Assembly: GCF_001552215.1 (NCBI RefSeq)
Contig: NZ_BCQT01000002.1
Location: forward strand, 248,001-312,000
DNA length: 64,000 bases
Reading direction: 5' to 3'
Origin: Actinomadura macra NBRC 14102
GTDB taxonomy: Bacteria; Actinomycetota; Actinomycetes; Streptosporangiales; Streptosporangiaceae
A model generated the notes under the pieces. The model had not been told where the DNA came from. It saw only the letters and a list, made by a program, of their open reading frames with translations, and did no database searches. Every line of letters begins with the position of its first letter. The stretch's first letter is position 1. Below, in pieces: positions 13,961-21,786 of the stretch. A program made the position numbers and the translations under genes.

Positions 13961-13996
13961 TTGACTACCCATGTACAGCGGCCTACTCTGGGGGCG
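13961..13996 (+). promoter_or_regulatory. Promoter of the VOC gene, apparently leaderless
   Basis: TTGACT (13961–13966) and TACTCT (13984–13989) are separated by exactly 17 bases. The expected transcription start coincides with the GTG at 13996, and no ribosome site precedes that GTG, so the mRNA is probably leaderless. This is inferred from spacing only. Confidence 0.6.
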
Positions 13997-14702
13997 TGGG
14001 AGAGACGACGATTCCGATCTTTCCGTGCCGCTCGATCGACGAGACCTGGGAGTTCTACCGGGCGCTGGGTTTTGAGCAGGCCAGCCGGCAGACCCGTCCG
14101 AACCCGTATCTCTCGATCCGCCGCGGAACCATCGAGCTGCAGTTCTACGGCTGGAAGAAACACGACCCGGCCGCGTCCATGCACATGTGCTACATCATGA
14201 CCACCGACGTCGACACGCTCTACGAATCATTCCGTAGTGGTCTGAAGGAGGCTCTGGGACGAGTCCCGACGCGCGGCCTGCCCAGGGTGAGTGTCCTGAA
14301 GGACATGTCATACGGGGTGCGGCAGTTCCTCGTCACCGACCCCGATGGTGTTCAGCTCCGCATCGGTCAACCGATCGCTAATGGCGAGTTGCCGATTCAA
14401 AGGAACCAGTCGCCAGAACCCTCCACATGGCAACACTCCTGGGCTACTCGAAGGAAGACCACCGGGCGGCCGCGAGAATCCTCGATCATCTGCTCGCCTC
14501 CGACGAGCCGCTCACTCCATCAGACCGGTTGAGGGCCCTCGTCCTGCGCGCTGACATGGCCTGTCACCTGGAGGAATGGACACACGCACGCGACCTGGTC
14601 GCCCAGGCCCGCACTATCACCCTCCCTGACCCTGCCGAGATGAAAGACGAACTCCTCCGTTTGGAGGATCTGGCCGCCGGACTCGCCGAACCGCCTCCGT
14701 AG
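13996..14702 (+). pseudogene. VOC/glyoxalase-fold (bleomycin-resistance-like) protein, frameshifted
   Basis: The first frame (from GTG 13996) encodes a vicinal-oxygen-chelate domain of about 125 residues (IPIFPCRSIDETWEFYRALGFE at the start, FLVTDPDGVQLRIGQP at the end). The same frame then becomes low-quality sequence until 14532. A second frame, open from about 14400, encodes a helical tail (MATLLGYSKEDHRAAARILD, then LRALVLRADMACHLEEW) of the kind usually fused behind this VOC domain. The two parts therefore look like one gene of about 235 residues broken by a single frameshift between about 14365 and 14405. It may be a true pseudogene, programmed frameshifting or a sequencing error. VOC proteins of this type often bind drugs; the substrate is unknown. 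Confidence 0.7.
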
Positions 14703-14866
14703 CCCACGCGATGTGGTGCAGGACGGGCGTGCTCGTCCGGCCTGCTCCGGATCGAGACGAGTGTGGCCTCAGGGGGGTGTCCCCGGCTCGCCTGCTCTCC
14801 AGTTCGGCGGCTGTCTCGGTGAAGCCTCCAGGCCGTCCGTTGACATGGCCGAGATGCGCACTGCTC

Positions 14867-14895
14867 TTGACTAGACAGAACTGTCTGTCTAGTGT
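14867..14895 (+). promoter_or_regulatory. Promoter with TetR operator O1
   Basis: TTGACT (14867–14872) and TAGTGT (14890–14895) form a promoter with a 17-base spacer. Perfect 10-base inverted arms, ACTAGACAGA (14870–14879) and TCTGTCTAGT (14884–14893), overlap both elements. A repressor bound here would block RNA polymerase. Confidence 0.8.
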
Positions 14896-14904
14896 CGGAG
14901 GATT

Positions 14905-14928
14905 GGTAGACAGACTTGTCTGTCTACC
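14905..14928. promoter_or_regulatory. TetR operator O2
   Basis: A perfect 24-bp palindrome with arms GGTAGACAGAC and GTCTGTCTACC around TT. It lies in the 5' leader, 20 bases before the oxidoreductase ATG. It shares the TAGACAGA/TCTGTCTA half-sites with O1 and with the site before the TetR gene. Confidence 0.85.
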
Positions 14929-14948
14929 TCATCTCTCCGAGGAGTGAC

Positions 14949-15497
14949 ATGACGCGCACCCTGGTCGTCCTAGCCCACCCCGATCTCGACGCCTCGCGGG
15001 TCAACGCCGCGCTGGCCACCGGAATCCGTGATCTGCCGGACGTCACCGTCCATGACCTCTACGCCGCCTATGCGGACTTCCGCATCGATGTGCCGTACGA
15101 GCAACGACTGTTGACGGAGCACGATCGGGTGATCCTGCAGTTCCCCTTCTACTGGTACTCGGTCCCGCCGCTGCTGAAGAAGTGGCTGGACGAGGTCTTC
15201 GAGCGCGGTTGGGCCTACGGCTCGGGCGGCGACGCGCTCCACGGCAAGCGGCTGCGACTCGCCACCACAGTGGGAGGTGGCGAGAAGCTCTACCAGCCGG
15301 CCGGCCTCAACCGGTTCCCCGTGACCGACCTGCTGCTGCCATGGGACGCGACCGCGAATCTCACCGGCATGAGCTACGAGCCGCCGTTCATCGTGCACGG
15401 CGCCTCGTCCATCACCGATGAGGAACTCGCCGAGCAGGTACGCCTCTACCGCCGTTTGCTGACCGCCGCGAGCCTCAGGCCCGCGGCTCTGGTTTAG
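14949..15497 (+). CDS. NAD(P)H oxidoreductase, flavodoxin fold (KefF/YwrO/NQO-like)
   Basis: This is predicted to be an FMN- or FAD-dependent quinone reductase (182 residues). The flavodoxin-like fold starts MTRTLVVLAHPDLDASRVNA, and the flavin/quinone-site motif is LQFPFYWYSVPPLLKKWLDE. A further conserved block is GKRLRLATTVGGGE. The ATG at 14949 has GAGGAG eight bases upstream; a further in-frame ATG at 14916 would start inside the operator and is rejected. It is followed after 10 bases by an SDR-like gene. With the TetR gene downstream it probably forms a ligand-induced detoxification unit against electrophiles or quinones. The inducer is unknown. Confidence 0.88.
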   Translation: MTRTLVVLAHPDLDASRVNAALATGIRDLPDVTVHDLYAAYADFRIDVPYEQRLLTEHDRVILQFPFYWYSVPPLLKKWLDEVFERGWAYGSGGDALHGKRLRLATTVGGGEKLYQPAGLNRFPVTDLLLPWDATANLTGMSYEPPFIVHGASSITDEELAEQVRLYRRLLTAASLRPAALV

Positions 15498-15507
15498 GAG
15501 GATCGAC

Positions 15508-16095
15508 ATGAAGATCGTCGTCATCGGCGCGACCGGCACCATCGGCACCGCGGTCGTGGGGCTGCTCGGAAAGATGCACGAGGTCGTCCAGGTCTCCCGG
15601 AAGGGCCCGGTACGCGTCGATCTGGCCGACCCGGCATCGATCGACGCACTGTTCACGACCGTCCGCGACATCAACGCGGTCGTGTGCTGCGCGGCGAGCG
15701 TGGCGCTCGCCCCACTGGACTCGGATACCGACGTCGCTGCCGGTCTGCAAGGCAAGCTCTTGGGGCAGGTACATCTTGTACGGCAGGCACTGAACCATCT
15801 CCGGGACGGTGGCTCGATCACGCTGACCAGCGGTGTCTTTGATCGTCCGATGCGTGGCGCCTCGTTCGGCGCGCTGACCAACGCGGGCCTGGAGGCGTTC
15901 GTGCGTGCCGCGGCGATCGAGATGCCGCGCGGACTCCGGGTGAACGTCGTCAGCCCCGGTTGGGTTGCGGAGACGCTGGACATCCTGGGCCGTGACGCCG
16001 CCGACGGTACGCCCGCCGCCGACGTCGCGCTCGCCTACGCCGAGGCGGTCGAAGGTAGTGCCCAAGGCCGGACTCTCAGCCCGAAGCGCACCTGA
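15508..16095 (+). CDS. Short-chain dehydrogenase/reductase, short atypical type
   Basis: The 195-residue protein has the Rossmann motif GATGTIG at residues 7–13, but the substrate half is reduced. At the usual Tyr-xxx-Lys position the sequence reads SFGALTNAGLEAF, with neither the Tyr nor the Lys. An SDR-like NVVSPGWVAET follows. A group of about 200-residue SDR relatives shows the same loss, so this may be a normal state for the subfamily. An AGGAGG site precedes the ATG. It is co-transcribed with the flavodoxin-fold enzyme, 10 bases upstream. Confidence 0.82.
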   Translation: MKIVVIGATGTIGTAVVGLLGKMHEVVQVSRKGPVRVDLADPASIDALFTTVRDINAVVCCAASVALAPLDSDTDVAAGLQGKLLGQVHLVRQALNHLRDGGSITLTSGVFDRPMRGASFGALTNAGLEAFVRAAAIEMPRGLRVNVVSPGWVAETLDILGRDAADGTPAADVALAYAEAVEGSAQGRTLSPKRT

Positions 16096-16130
16096 GTTGC
16101 CCGCGGTCAGCAGGGTGCTCCGCGGCTGAC

Positions 16131-16150
16131 CAGACCGACAGGTCTGTCTG
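16131..16150. promoter_or_regulatory. TetR operator O3 (upstream of the TetR gene)
   Basis: The 20 bases at 16131–16150 match the core of operator O2 at 15 of 20 positions; the right half GTCTGTCT is intact. They also contain the perfect inverted repeat CAGACC-GACA-GGTCTG. The position 33–52 bases before the regulator ATG suggests autoregulation. Confidence 0.7.
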
Positions 16151-16182
16151 TACGATGGGCGGCAGCTGGGAGGAGCCGTCCG

Positions 16183-16755
16183 ATGACCACGAAGACGCGC
16201 GAGCCGGCCCGCGACCGGATCATGCGGAGCGCGACCGACCTCTTCTACGCCCACGGCATCCGCGGCGTCGGCATCGATCGCATCATCGCGGAATCGGGCG
16301 TGGCGAAGGCGACCCTCTACGCGCACTTCCGATCCAAGGACGACCTGGTCCTGGCGTTCCTGCGGCAGGCCGACGAGAAGTGGCAGGCGATGCTGCGCGA
16401 GGCGGCGGCCGCCGTGGGAGACGATCCGCGCGAGCAGTTGGTAGGGCTGTACGACGCCGTCGAGATGGCAAGCGATGACCACGGCCGGTACCGGGGCTGC
16501 GCGTTCATCAACACGGCGGGCGAGTCGCTGCCCGGCACGCCCGTCCACGAGGCCACCGTCAAGCACAAGCGAGCCGTCCGTGACTGGGTGGGCGAGCTTG
16601 CCGCCGCCGCCGGTGCCCCTGATCCGGAGCTCCTGGCACGCCAGCTGACCATCCTCCTTGACGGCGTGATGTCGGCCGCGGCTGTGGAGCCGGTGCCGGA
16701 GATCGTCCCGGCCGCCCGCGAGGCGGCGCGCGCCATCGTGGACCGCTCCTTCTGA
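16183..16755 (+). CDS. TetR/AcrR-family transcriptional regulator
   Basis: A 190-residue repressor. The N-terminal helix-turn-helix is clear (ATDLFYAHGIRGVGIDRIIAESGVAKATLYAHFRSKDDL, residues about 16–54, with the family mark TLYAHF). The C-terminal ligand domain is AcrR-like, with RGCAFINTAGE and LLDGVMSAA. A GGGAGGAG ribosome site precedes the ATG. Three similar palindromes occur in this neighbourhood: two before the oxidoreductase–SDR pair and one before this gene. The regulator therefore most likely represses all three genes. The ligand cannot be read from the sequence. Confidence 0.9.
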   Translation: MTTKTREPARDRIMRSATDLFYAHGIRGVGIDRIIAESGVAKATLYAHFRSKDDLVLAFLRQADEKWQAMLREAAAAVGDDPREQLVGLYDAVEMASDDHGRYRGCAFINTAGESLPGTPVHEATVKHKRAVRDWVGELAAAAGAPDPELLARQLTILLDGVMSAAAVEPVPEIVPAAREAARAIVDRSF

Positions 16756-17561
16756 TCCTTGCGCCCGAGCCGGCGCCCTCGCGGTGTGGCGCCGGTTGGT
16801 CGGCTCGTGCCCCTCCGCGATCAGCGCTTCTGTAGCTGTCCACAGGATGTGCCTGGGGATGCGCATGGGGATTTCCGGTGGGTCGAGCCGTCCACCGCCG
16901 CGGCGGGGTTGTGGAGGCGCACTGCCCACAGGGTGTGAACGGGCTGTGCACGGATGGGCGCAGTGAGGTGCATCGTTGCTGCTCAGAAGCTTTTCCACGA
17001 CGTGGATAAGCGGACTCGATGACAGGGCGTGCCTGGGGAAGAATGGTGGACAGTGTTCTCGGGCGCGATACCCAGGCTGTGCACCGAAGTTATCCACAGG
17101 TTGTGGATCGTCTGCTCGGCCGCTCGACGGTGTGCGAGTGTGAGACCAGCAGGGGCCGAGCTGGTCGAAATCCCTGTTGCCTGGGGATTTCCGTGTGGAT
17201 CCCCCTGCCTTCCCGCCTGCTCCTGGGGTCGGGCGGATGTGGGCAGGGTTGCCCCCAGCCTGTGGATAAGTGCGAAGGCTCTTTCGTCGCGGAGGTGTGC
17301 CCGGCGCCCGCTGACGGGCGCTGGAGGGTCCGAAAGGACGAGAACGGCCGGGAACCTCCAAGGGTGAGGATGAGGGAGGTGGTGTTTTCGGTTGGTCTGG
17401 ACATGGCCAGTTCGGTGCGACTCAATGTCGGGATGAAGTCGAGTGCGTTCATCGCCGCGCCACGCCCGGGATGGACGGCCCGGCCCGCCTACGATGGGCC
17501 GGGTCTGGTGTGAGGGCCTTCGAGAGCGGGCCCGGAAGAGCTGTCGACCGGCCTCCGACCT
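16756..17561. other. Gene-poor region with DnaA-box cluster II
   Basis: About 800 bases without a credible gene. DnaA-box-like sites are at 16836–16844 (CTGTCCACA), 16991–16999 (TTTTCCACG) facing 17001–17009 (CGTGGATAA) across one base, 17090–17098 (TTATCCACA) facing 17102–17110 (TGTGGATCG), 17194–17202 (TGTGGATCC) and 17271–17279 (TGTGGATAA, perfect in reverse). A weaker box is near 16910. Two are perfect consensus. This resembles cluster I and probably also binds DnaA. Confidence 0.72.
17090..17110. promoter_or_regulatory. Inverted DnaA-box pair, three-base gap
   Basis: TTATCCACA (17090–17098), gap GGT, TGTGGATCG (17102–17110). It has the same geometry as the pairs at 4396, 12684 and 13562. 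Confidence 0.8.
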
Positions 17562-17577
17562 GCGAACACCAGTTCGA
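17562..17577. promoter_or_regulatory. LexA (SOS) box
   Basis: GCGAACACCAGTTCGA differs from the actinobacterial LexA consensus TCGAAC-N4-GTTCGA only in its first base. It lies 24 bases before the ATG of the following small gene. The motif match is direct; LexA binding is inferred. Confidence 0.75.
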
Positions 17578-17600
17578 ATGCGTGCTAGGCTCGCGGACTT

Positions 17601-17834
17601 ATGGGCCACCTTCTGAACGAGCCCGTCCTGGCCGAGCAGGACCCGACCGGACGGCTCACCGCGTACGAATGGCGTGGGTCGCGCTACGCCGTCGACGAGG
17701 TACTCAAGACCTACGGGTCGTCCCAGGACGGCCGGGTCTACCGGGTCCGCGTCACGGGCGCCGAGGGCGTGGCCGTCGCGGAGCTCGGTCGTGACGAGGA
17801 CCGATGGCGGCTCCGGCACATCTTCTCCGCCTGA
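17601..17834 (+). CDS. Small protein resembling DUF6504
   Basis: A 77-residue protein of unknown function. The segment AYEWRGSRYAVDEVLKTYG and the C-terminal WRLRHIFS resemble the small DUF6504 proteins that accompany ImuB/DnaE2 or Y-family polymerase genes in actinobacteria. That link is recalled from family style and is only moderate. The LexA box upstream fits a DNA-damage role. No clear ribosome site is present, and a TAGGCT hexamer at 17586–17591 suggests a very short leader. The AraC-type gene downstream is in another frame and starts about 40 bases after the stop. Confidence 0.6.
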   Translation: MGHLLNEPVLAEQDPTGRLTAYEWRGSRYAVDEVLKTYGSSQDGRVYRVRVTGAEGVAVAELGRDEDRWRLRHIFSA

Positions 17835-17874
17835 TCGCCCCGCCGCGCACGGGGATCGGGCCCTCTGGACGCGG

Positions 17875-18687
17875 GTGGAGGGGATCCAGGGCGCGTCGCT
17901 CGACCTGCTGAACGCGCGTTTCGGACGGCAGCACTACGCGCCGCACACGCATGACGAGTTCGCCATCGGCGTGTGCGTCGACGGCCTGGAGACCATGCGG
18001 TACCGCGGCGAGAGGCTGTACTCCGCCGCAGGCAGTGTCGTCGTGATCGAGCCCGGAGAGGCACATACGGGTGGGCCGGCGGGCCCGGATGGCTTCGCCT
18101 ACGTCGCGTTGTATCCGAGCATTGAGCTGCTGGGCGGGATTTCGGGATCGACGGAGGCACACTTCCGTCACCCCGTCATCGAGGACCCGCGCCTGGGTGC
18201 GGCGCTCCGGCTGGCCCATGACGCGCTGCGGCTCGGCAAGGATCCCTTGGAAGGCGAGAACCGGCTGCTCGGGGTGCTCGGCACCCTCGTCCGGCGGCAT
18301 GCCGTGAAGGGTTCGCGCCCCGCCGAGCGTGCACGGGCCGATGCCGGACGAATCGCCCGGACGGTGGCGACACGTCTCGCCGACGAACTCATCGACCCGC
18401 CGACGCTCGCCGAGATGGCGGCCGACCTTGAGCTGTCCCGCTACCAGCTGCTGCGCGCGTTCCGTGACGCCATGGGAATGCCGCCGTACGCGTGGCTCGC
18501 GCAGCACCGGGTGACGCGCGCGCGGGGGTTGCTGGACACGGGATACCGGCCCGCCGAAGCGGCGCCCCTCGTCGGGTTCGCGGACCAGGCGCACCTCACC
18601 CGCTGGTTCCGGCGCGTCCTCGGCGTCACCCCGGGCGCGTACCGCAACAGCGTTCAAGACAGCGTCCTCCGCCGACCTGCACTCTGA
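17875..18687 (+). CDS. AraC-family transcriptional regulator
   Basis: About 270 residues with an N-terminal AraC-type cupin ligand domain (FGRQHYAPHTHDEFAIGVCVDG, then VVIEPGEAHTGGP) and a C-terminal double helix-turn-helix (PPTLAEMAADLELSRYQLLRAF, then APLVGFADQAHLTRWFRRVLGVTPGAYR). The frame stays open far upstream, across the preceding small gene, but homology begins around LWTRVEG. The GTG at 17875 is the nearest possible start; it has no strong ribosome site, so the start is uncertain. An EamA exporter gene follows 73 bases downstream, a common pairing that suggests control of that exporter. Confidence 0.85.
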   Translation: MEGIQGASLDLLNARFGRQHYAPHTHDEFAIGVCVDGLETMRYRGERLYSAAGSVVVIEPGEAHTGGPAGPDGFAYVALYPSIELLGGISGSTEAHFRHPVIEDPRLGAALRLAHDALRLGKDPLEGENRLLGVLGTLVRRHAVKGSRPAERARADAGRIARTVATRLADELIDPPTLAEMAADLELSRYQLLRAFRDAMGMPPYAWLAQHRVTRARGLLDTGYRPAEAAPLVGFADQAHLTRWFRRVLGVTPGAYRNSVQDSVLRRPAL

Positions 18688-18760
18688 GCTGGTGCCCGCC
18701 CGCGTCGTGGCCGGGCCCCGTCCGCCGGGCAGGGCGGAGAGAACCCGAACGGAGGACGTG

Positions 18761-19705
18761 GTGAGTCGCCGCGGCTGGGTGCTGTTCGCGCTGATGAGCG
18801 TGCTGTGGGGGATTCCCTATCTCATGATCAAAGTGGCGGTCGAGGGCGTCTCGGTGCCCGTGCTCGTCTTCGCGCGGACCGCGCTCGGCGCCGTCCTGCT
18901 GCTGCCACTGGCGATACGCGCGGGGGGCCTCGACGTCGTCCGCCGGCACTGGCGTCCGCTGCTGGCGTTCGCGGCGCTGGAGATCCTCGGACCGTGGGCG
19001 CTGCTGTCGGACGCCGAGCATCGCCTGACCAGCTCCATGACCGGCCTGCTGATCGCCGCCGTCCCCATCATCGGAGTACTGCTGGCGAGGCTCACCGGGG
19101 ACGCCGAGCGTCTCGGCCCGGTGCGATGGGCGGGGCTGCTGATCGGGCTGGTCGGCGTCGGGGTCCTCGCCGGACCGCACCTCGGCGGCGGCAACGCGTG
19201 GGCGCTCGGTGAGGTCATGCTGGTCGCGCTCGGATACGCGACGGCGCCGCTCATCGCGACCCGGCGACTCCAGGACCTGCCGAGCCTGCACCTCGCCGCT
19301 TCGTCGCTCGCCCTGGCGGCGGTCGTCTACGTGGTCCCGGCGGCCGCGACGTGGCCCGACGAACTGCCGAGCGGGCGCGTTCTCGCCGCACTGGCCGGGC
19401 TCGGGGTGGTGTGCACGGCGCTGGCGTTCCTGCTGTTCTTCGAGCTCATCCGGGAGGTCGGCATATCGAGGGCCATGGTCTTCACGTATGTGAACCCGGC
19501 GGTGGCCGTCGCCGCCGGCGTCCTCTTCCTGGACGAGCCGCTCACCACGACGATCATCGTCTCGTTCGCGCTGATCCTCTGCGGCTCGGTCCTCGCCACC
19601 GCCCGCCGCGCGCCCGCCGAACCCGCCGCCGTCCCGGAGACCCCGGCCACCACCCCCGGCACATCGACCGAGACGACCGCGCCCACCTCCGAACCAGCCC
19701 CATAG
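18761..19705 (+). CDS. EamA/DMT-family transporter (RhaT-like)
   Basis: A 314-residue inner-membrane protein with about ten hydrophobic helices arranged as two EamA repeats. The first opens VLFALMSVLWGIPYLMIKVAV and the second starts near ALGEVMLVALGYATAPLIA. The last helices carry the family motif FTYVNPAVAVAAGVLFLDEPL. The C-terminus is a cytoplasmic Ala/Pro/Thr tail. The GTG at 18761 follows GGAGG by five bases. These proteins export small metabolites or drugs; the substrate is unknown. It is next to, and probably controlled by, the AraC-type regulator. Confidence 0.88.
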   Translation: MSRRGWVLFALMSVLWGIPYLMIKVAVEGVSVPVLVFARTALGAVLLLPLAIRAGGLDVVRRHWRPLLAFAALEILGPWALLSDAEHRLTSSMTGLLIAAVPIIGVLLARLTGDAERLGPVRWAGLLIGLVGVGVLAGPHLGGGNAWALGEVMLVALGYATAPLIATRRLQDLPSLHLAASSLALAAVVYVVPAAATWPDELPSGRVLAALAGLGVVCTALAFLLFFELIREVGISRAMVFTYVNPAVAVAAGVLFLDEPLTTTIIVSFALILCGSVLATARRAPAEPAAVPETPATTPGTSTETTAPTSEPAP

Positions 19706-19732
19706 CGAGCCTTCGACCACAGTGCCATTGGC

Positions 19733-19796
19733 TTGACCGGGGTGGTGTTGACCGGGGCGGGGTGTTGACCGGGGCGGGGTGTTGACCGGGGTGGTG
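19733..19796. repeat. Short tandem repeat (TTGACCGGGG units)
   Basis: Four units of 15, 17, 17 and 15 bases begin at 19733, 19748, 19765 and 19782. Each starts TTGACCGGGG and ends GGTG or GGGGTG. They lie between convergent genes. Each unit contains a TTGAC, but no −10 elements follow, so these are not read as promoters. Confidence 0.8.
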
Positions 19797-19876
19797 TTGA
19801 GCGCGGTGCCGTTAATGCACAGCCGTGGCGGGCCGCCTGTCTCCGGTGAGGGGAACGGCGGCCCGCCGGGACGAGG

Positions 19877-21670
19877 TCAGCGGAGGGTGACGATGAACTT
19901 GTCGGCATCGCCGATGTTTCCCGCCGGGTCTATCGCGCGGTACTCCACGGTGTGCCGGCCCTTGCCGAGCTTGCCGTAGGTGAGGCTGTCGATCACCGTG
20001 CCGGTGTCGCTGAAGCGCCAGGGATCAGCCGAATCGGTCGGCCAGCCGAAGTAGTTGAACCAGCCGTCGCCGTCCACACGGAACTCTGAGACGACCACGC
20101 CCGGACGGTCGTCCGCGCCGGTCAGCCGCATGGTGAACGGACCGTCGAAGACATACTCGGGTGTGTGTCCCGCGCGCGCTTGCGTGGCCTTGGAGAGCTC
20201 GTATTTCACGGTCGGTCGGTGTGCGTCGATCGTCCAGGTGCGGCTGTTGGAGCCGATCCGCGCGACGAGCTGGTGCGTGCCGTCGGACAGGTGGAGGCGC
20301 CGCAGATCGATGTCGCGTTCACCGCCGCGTACGCGGCGCCCGTCAAGCTCCCACCGGATCCTGGGGACGGTGCTTACCGGATGTGTGGTCTCGGCATAGA
20401 CGACGCTCTGCGCGCCCACCGGCTGATCGGTGGGCGTAGTAGACGAGAAGTCGGCGGGCACGTCCGACGGTGGTGTCTTTACGCTGGTGTCCACATCCCA
20501 GGTGCGCGTCTGGGTGAGGGCAGCGGACGACCGTATGGCGGGGTCGCGGACGAAGCTGGTCGGGTCGGTGACCGTCGCCGTGACCTTGTGGGTGCCCTTC
20601 TTCAGATGGATCTCGGAGAGGTCCAGGTTGGGACCACGGGCACCCTCACGGATGGTCTTCCCATCGACCGTCCACGTGACGGACAGCTGATGACTGGCCG
20701 GATGCATGGTCTCCAACCACAGAACCTGGTCAGCGCCCACCGGCTTGTCCGTGAGGGTCTGCGTCTGGATGAGGTTGACCTTGGCGGAGATGCGCTCGGT
20801 CATCCGTTCACGCGAGACCTGGTCGAAGTAGTAGCCGAGCGTCTTCATCATGGAGTGCTGGCTCGGCCTCCACACGCCCTTGCTGTTGTAGAGCCCGCCT
20901 TCGTAGCGACCGATCGTCCCACCTGATTCACTGCGTTCGCCTAGCCAGCGCCACCACTTCTTCTTCTGCGCCTTCATCTCCTGCTCGGTGTGAAGAGTGT
21001 GGTGGATGGAGTCGGGTTCCGGTCCGGTGTAGGTCCCGCCGGGTACGCCACGTTGGTAGTAGTCGTACTCATCGTCCAACCCACCGAGTGAGTGGCCGAG
21101 TTCGTGGGGGGCGATGAGCGCCGACATCGCGTTGCCGCCGGAGGCCGTCGCGTAGGTGCCGCCTGCGCCGCCGTAGGTGTCGCTGTTGGCAAGGGCAAGG
21201 ATCTGCCGGTTCGCGAGAGTCGCCCCGGGCACGAGGTCCGCGTAGGTCTTGGCCGCGTCGGAGTCCATGACGAGGAGGCGCTGGACGCCGTCCTGCCGGC
21301 AGCCGCTCCAGAACGCCATGCTCAACGGAGTCTTGCGGCGCGGCGATGACAGCTGCGGGTCGCAGCTCACTCCCGACTCGCCTGAGGGGATCTCGACCGC
21401 GTACACGTTGATGTAGCTGCGGTACGACTTGAACGGCTCGATCGTCCACAGGTCGTTCAGATGCTTGGCAAGGTGCGTGCGGAACTTCGGCATGTCCGTC
21501 GCCGTGTAGCCGTCACCCATGATCACCAGGTTGAAGCGCTTGGACGCGTCGCCGGTGATCTGGATCGGCACCACCTTCGCGTCCGGCGGGGCCGCCTGCG
21601 CGGGCGCCGCCGTCAGGGGCAGGACGGCCGCGGCCATCACCCCGATCACGCCTGCCTGAGCTCTCAACAT
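19877..21670 (-). CDS. Secreted M64-family metallopeptidase (IgA-peptidase-like)
   Basis: A 597-residue exported zinc protease. The signal peptide is clear (LRAQAGVIGVMAAAVLPLTA, cleavage probably after AQA). The catalytic core contains VIMGDGYTATDM and the zinc motif HELGHSLGGLDDEY near residue 190, the M64 pattern HExxHxxxxLxDEY. Behind it are two Ig-like modules that each open with a PVGA.. ..ET.HP stretch, then a further beta-rich module (FDGPFTMRLTGADDRPG) at the C-terminus. The ATG at 21670 has AGGAGGT six to seven bases upstream; the frame extends upstream but the signal peptide fixes the start. The natural substrate is unknown. Confidence 0.9.
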   Translation of the reverse strand: MLRAQAGVIGVMAAAVLPLTAAPAQAAPPDAKVVPIQITGDASKRFNLVIMGDGYTATDMPKFRTHLAKHLNDLWTIEPFKSYRSYINVYAVEIPSGESGVSCDPQLSSPRRKTPLSMAFWSGCRQDGVQRLLVMDSDAAKTYADLVPGATLANRQILALANSDTYGGAGGTYATASGGNAMSALIAPHELGHSLGGLDDEYDYYQRGVPGGTYTGPEPDSIHHTLHTEQEMKAQKKKWWRWLGERSESGGTIGRYEGGLYNSKGVWRPSQHSMMKTLGYYFDQVSRERMTERISAKVNLIQTQTLTDKPVGADQVLWLETMHPASHQLSVTWTVDGKTIREGARGPNLDLSEIHLKKGTHKVTATVTDPTSFVRDPAIRSSAALTQTRTWDVDTSVKTPPSDVPADFSSTTPTDQPVGAQSVVYAETTHPVSTVPRIRWELDGRRVRGGERDIDLRRLHLSDGTHQLVARIGSNSRTWTIDAHRPTVKYELSKATQARAGHTPEYVFDGPFTMRLTGADDRPGVVVSEFRVDGDGWFNYFGWPTDSADPWRFSDTGTVIDSLTYGKLGKGRHTVEYRAIDPAGNIGDADKFIVTLR

Positions 21671-21786
21671 GCACGGACCTCCTCGCGAGCACGCACGGCG
21701 GGCGGGGTAGGCCCGGGGAGACGGCGTGCCCGGCTCGTCCCGCTGATCAAGCGGGACCCCCGTGTATCGCGGGATGATCCTCCGTG

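Noticed and set aside
17019..17513. 164-codon plus-strand frame in DnaA-box cluster II
   Set aside because: Poor coding style and several DnaA boxes inside. It has no ribosome site or family match.
19733..19796. Repeated TTGAC as multiple promoters
   Set aside because: No −10 elements at the right spacing; it fits a simple tandem repeat.
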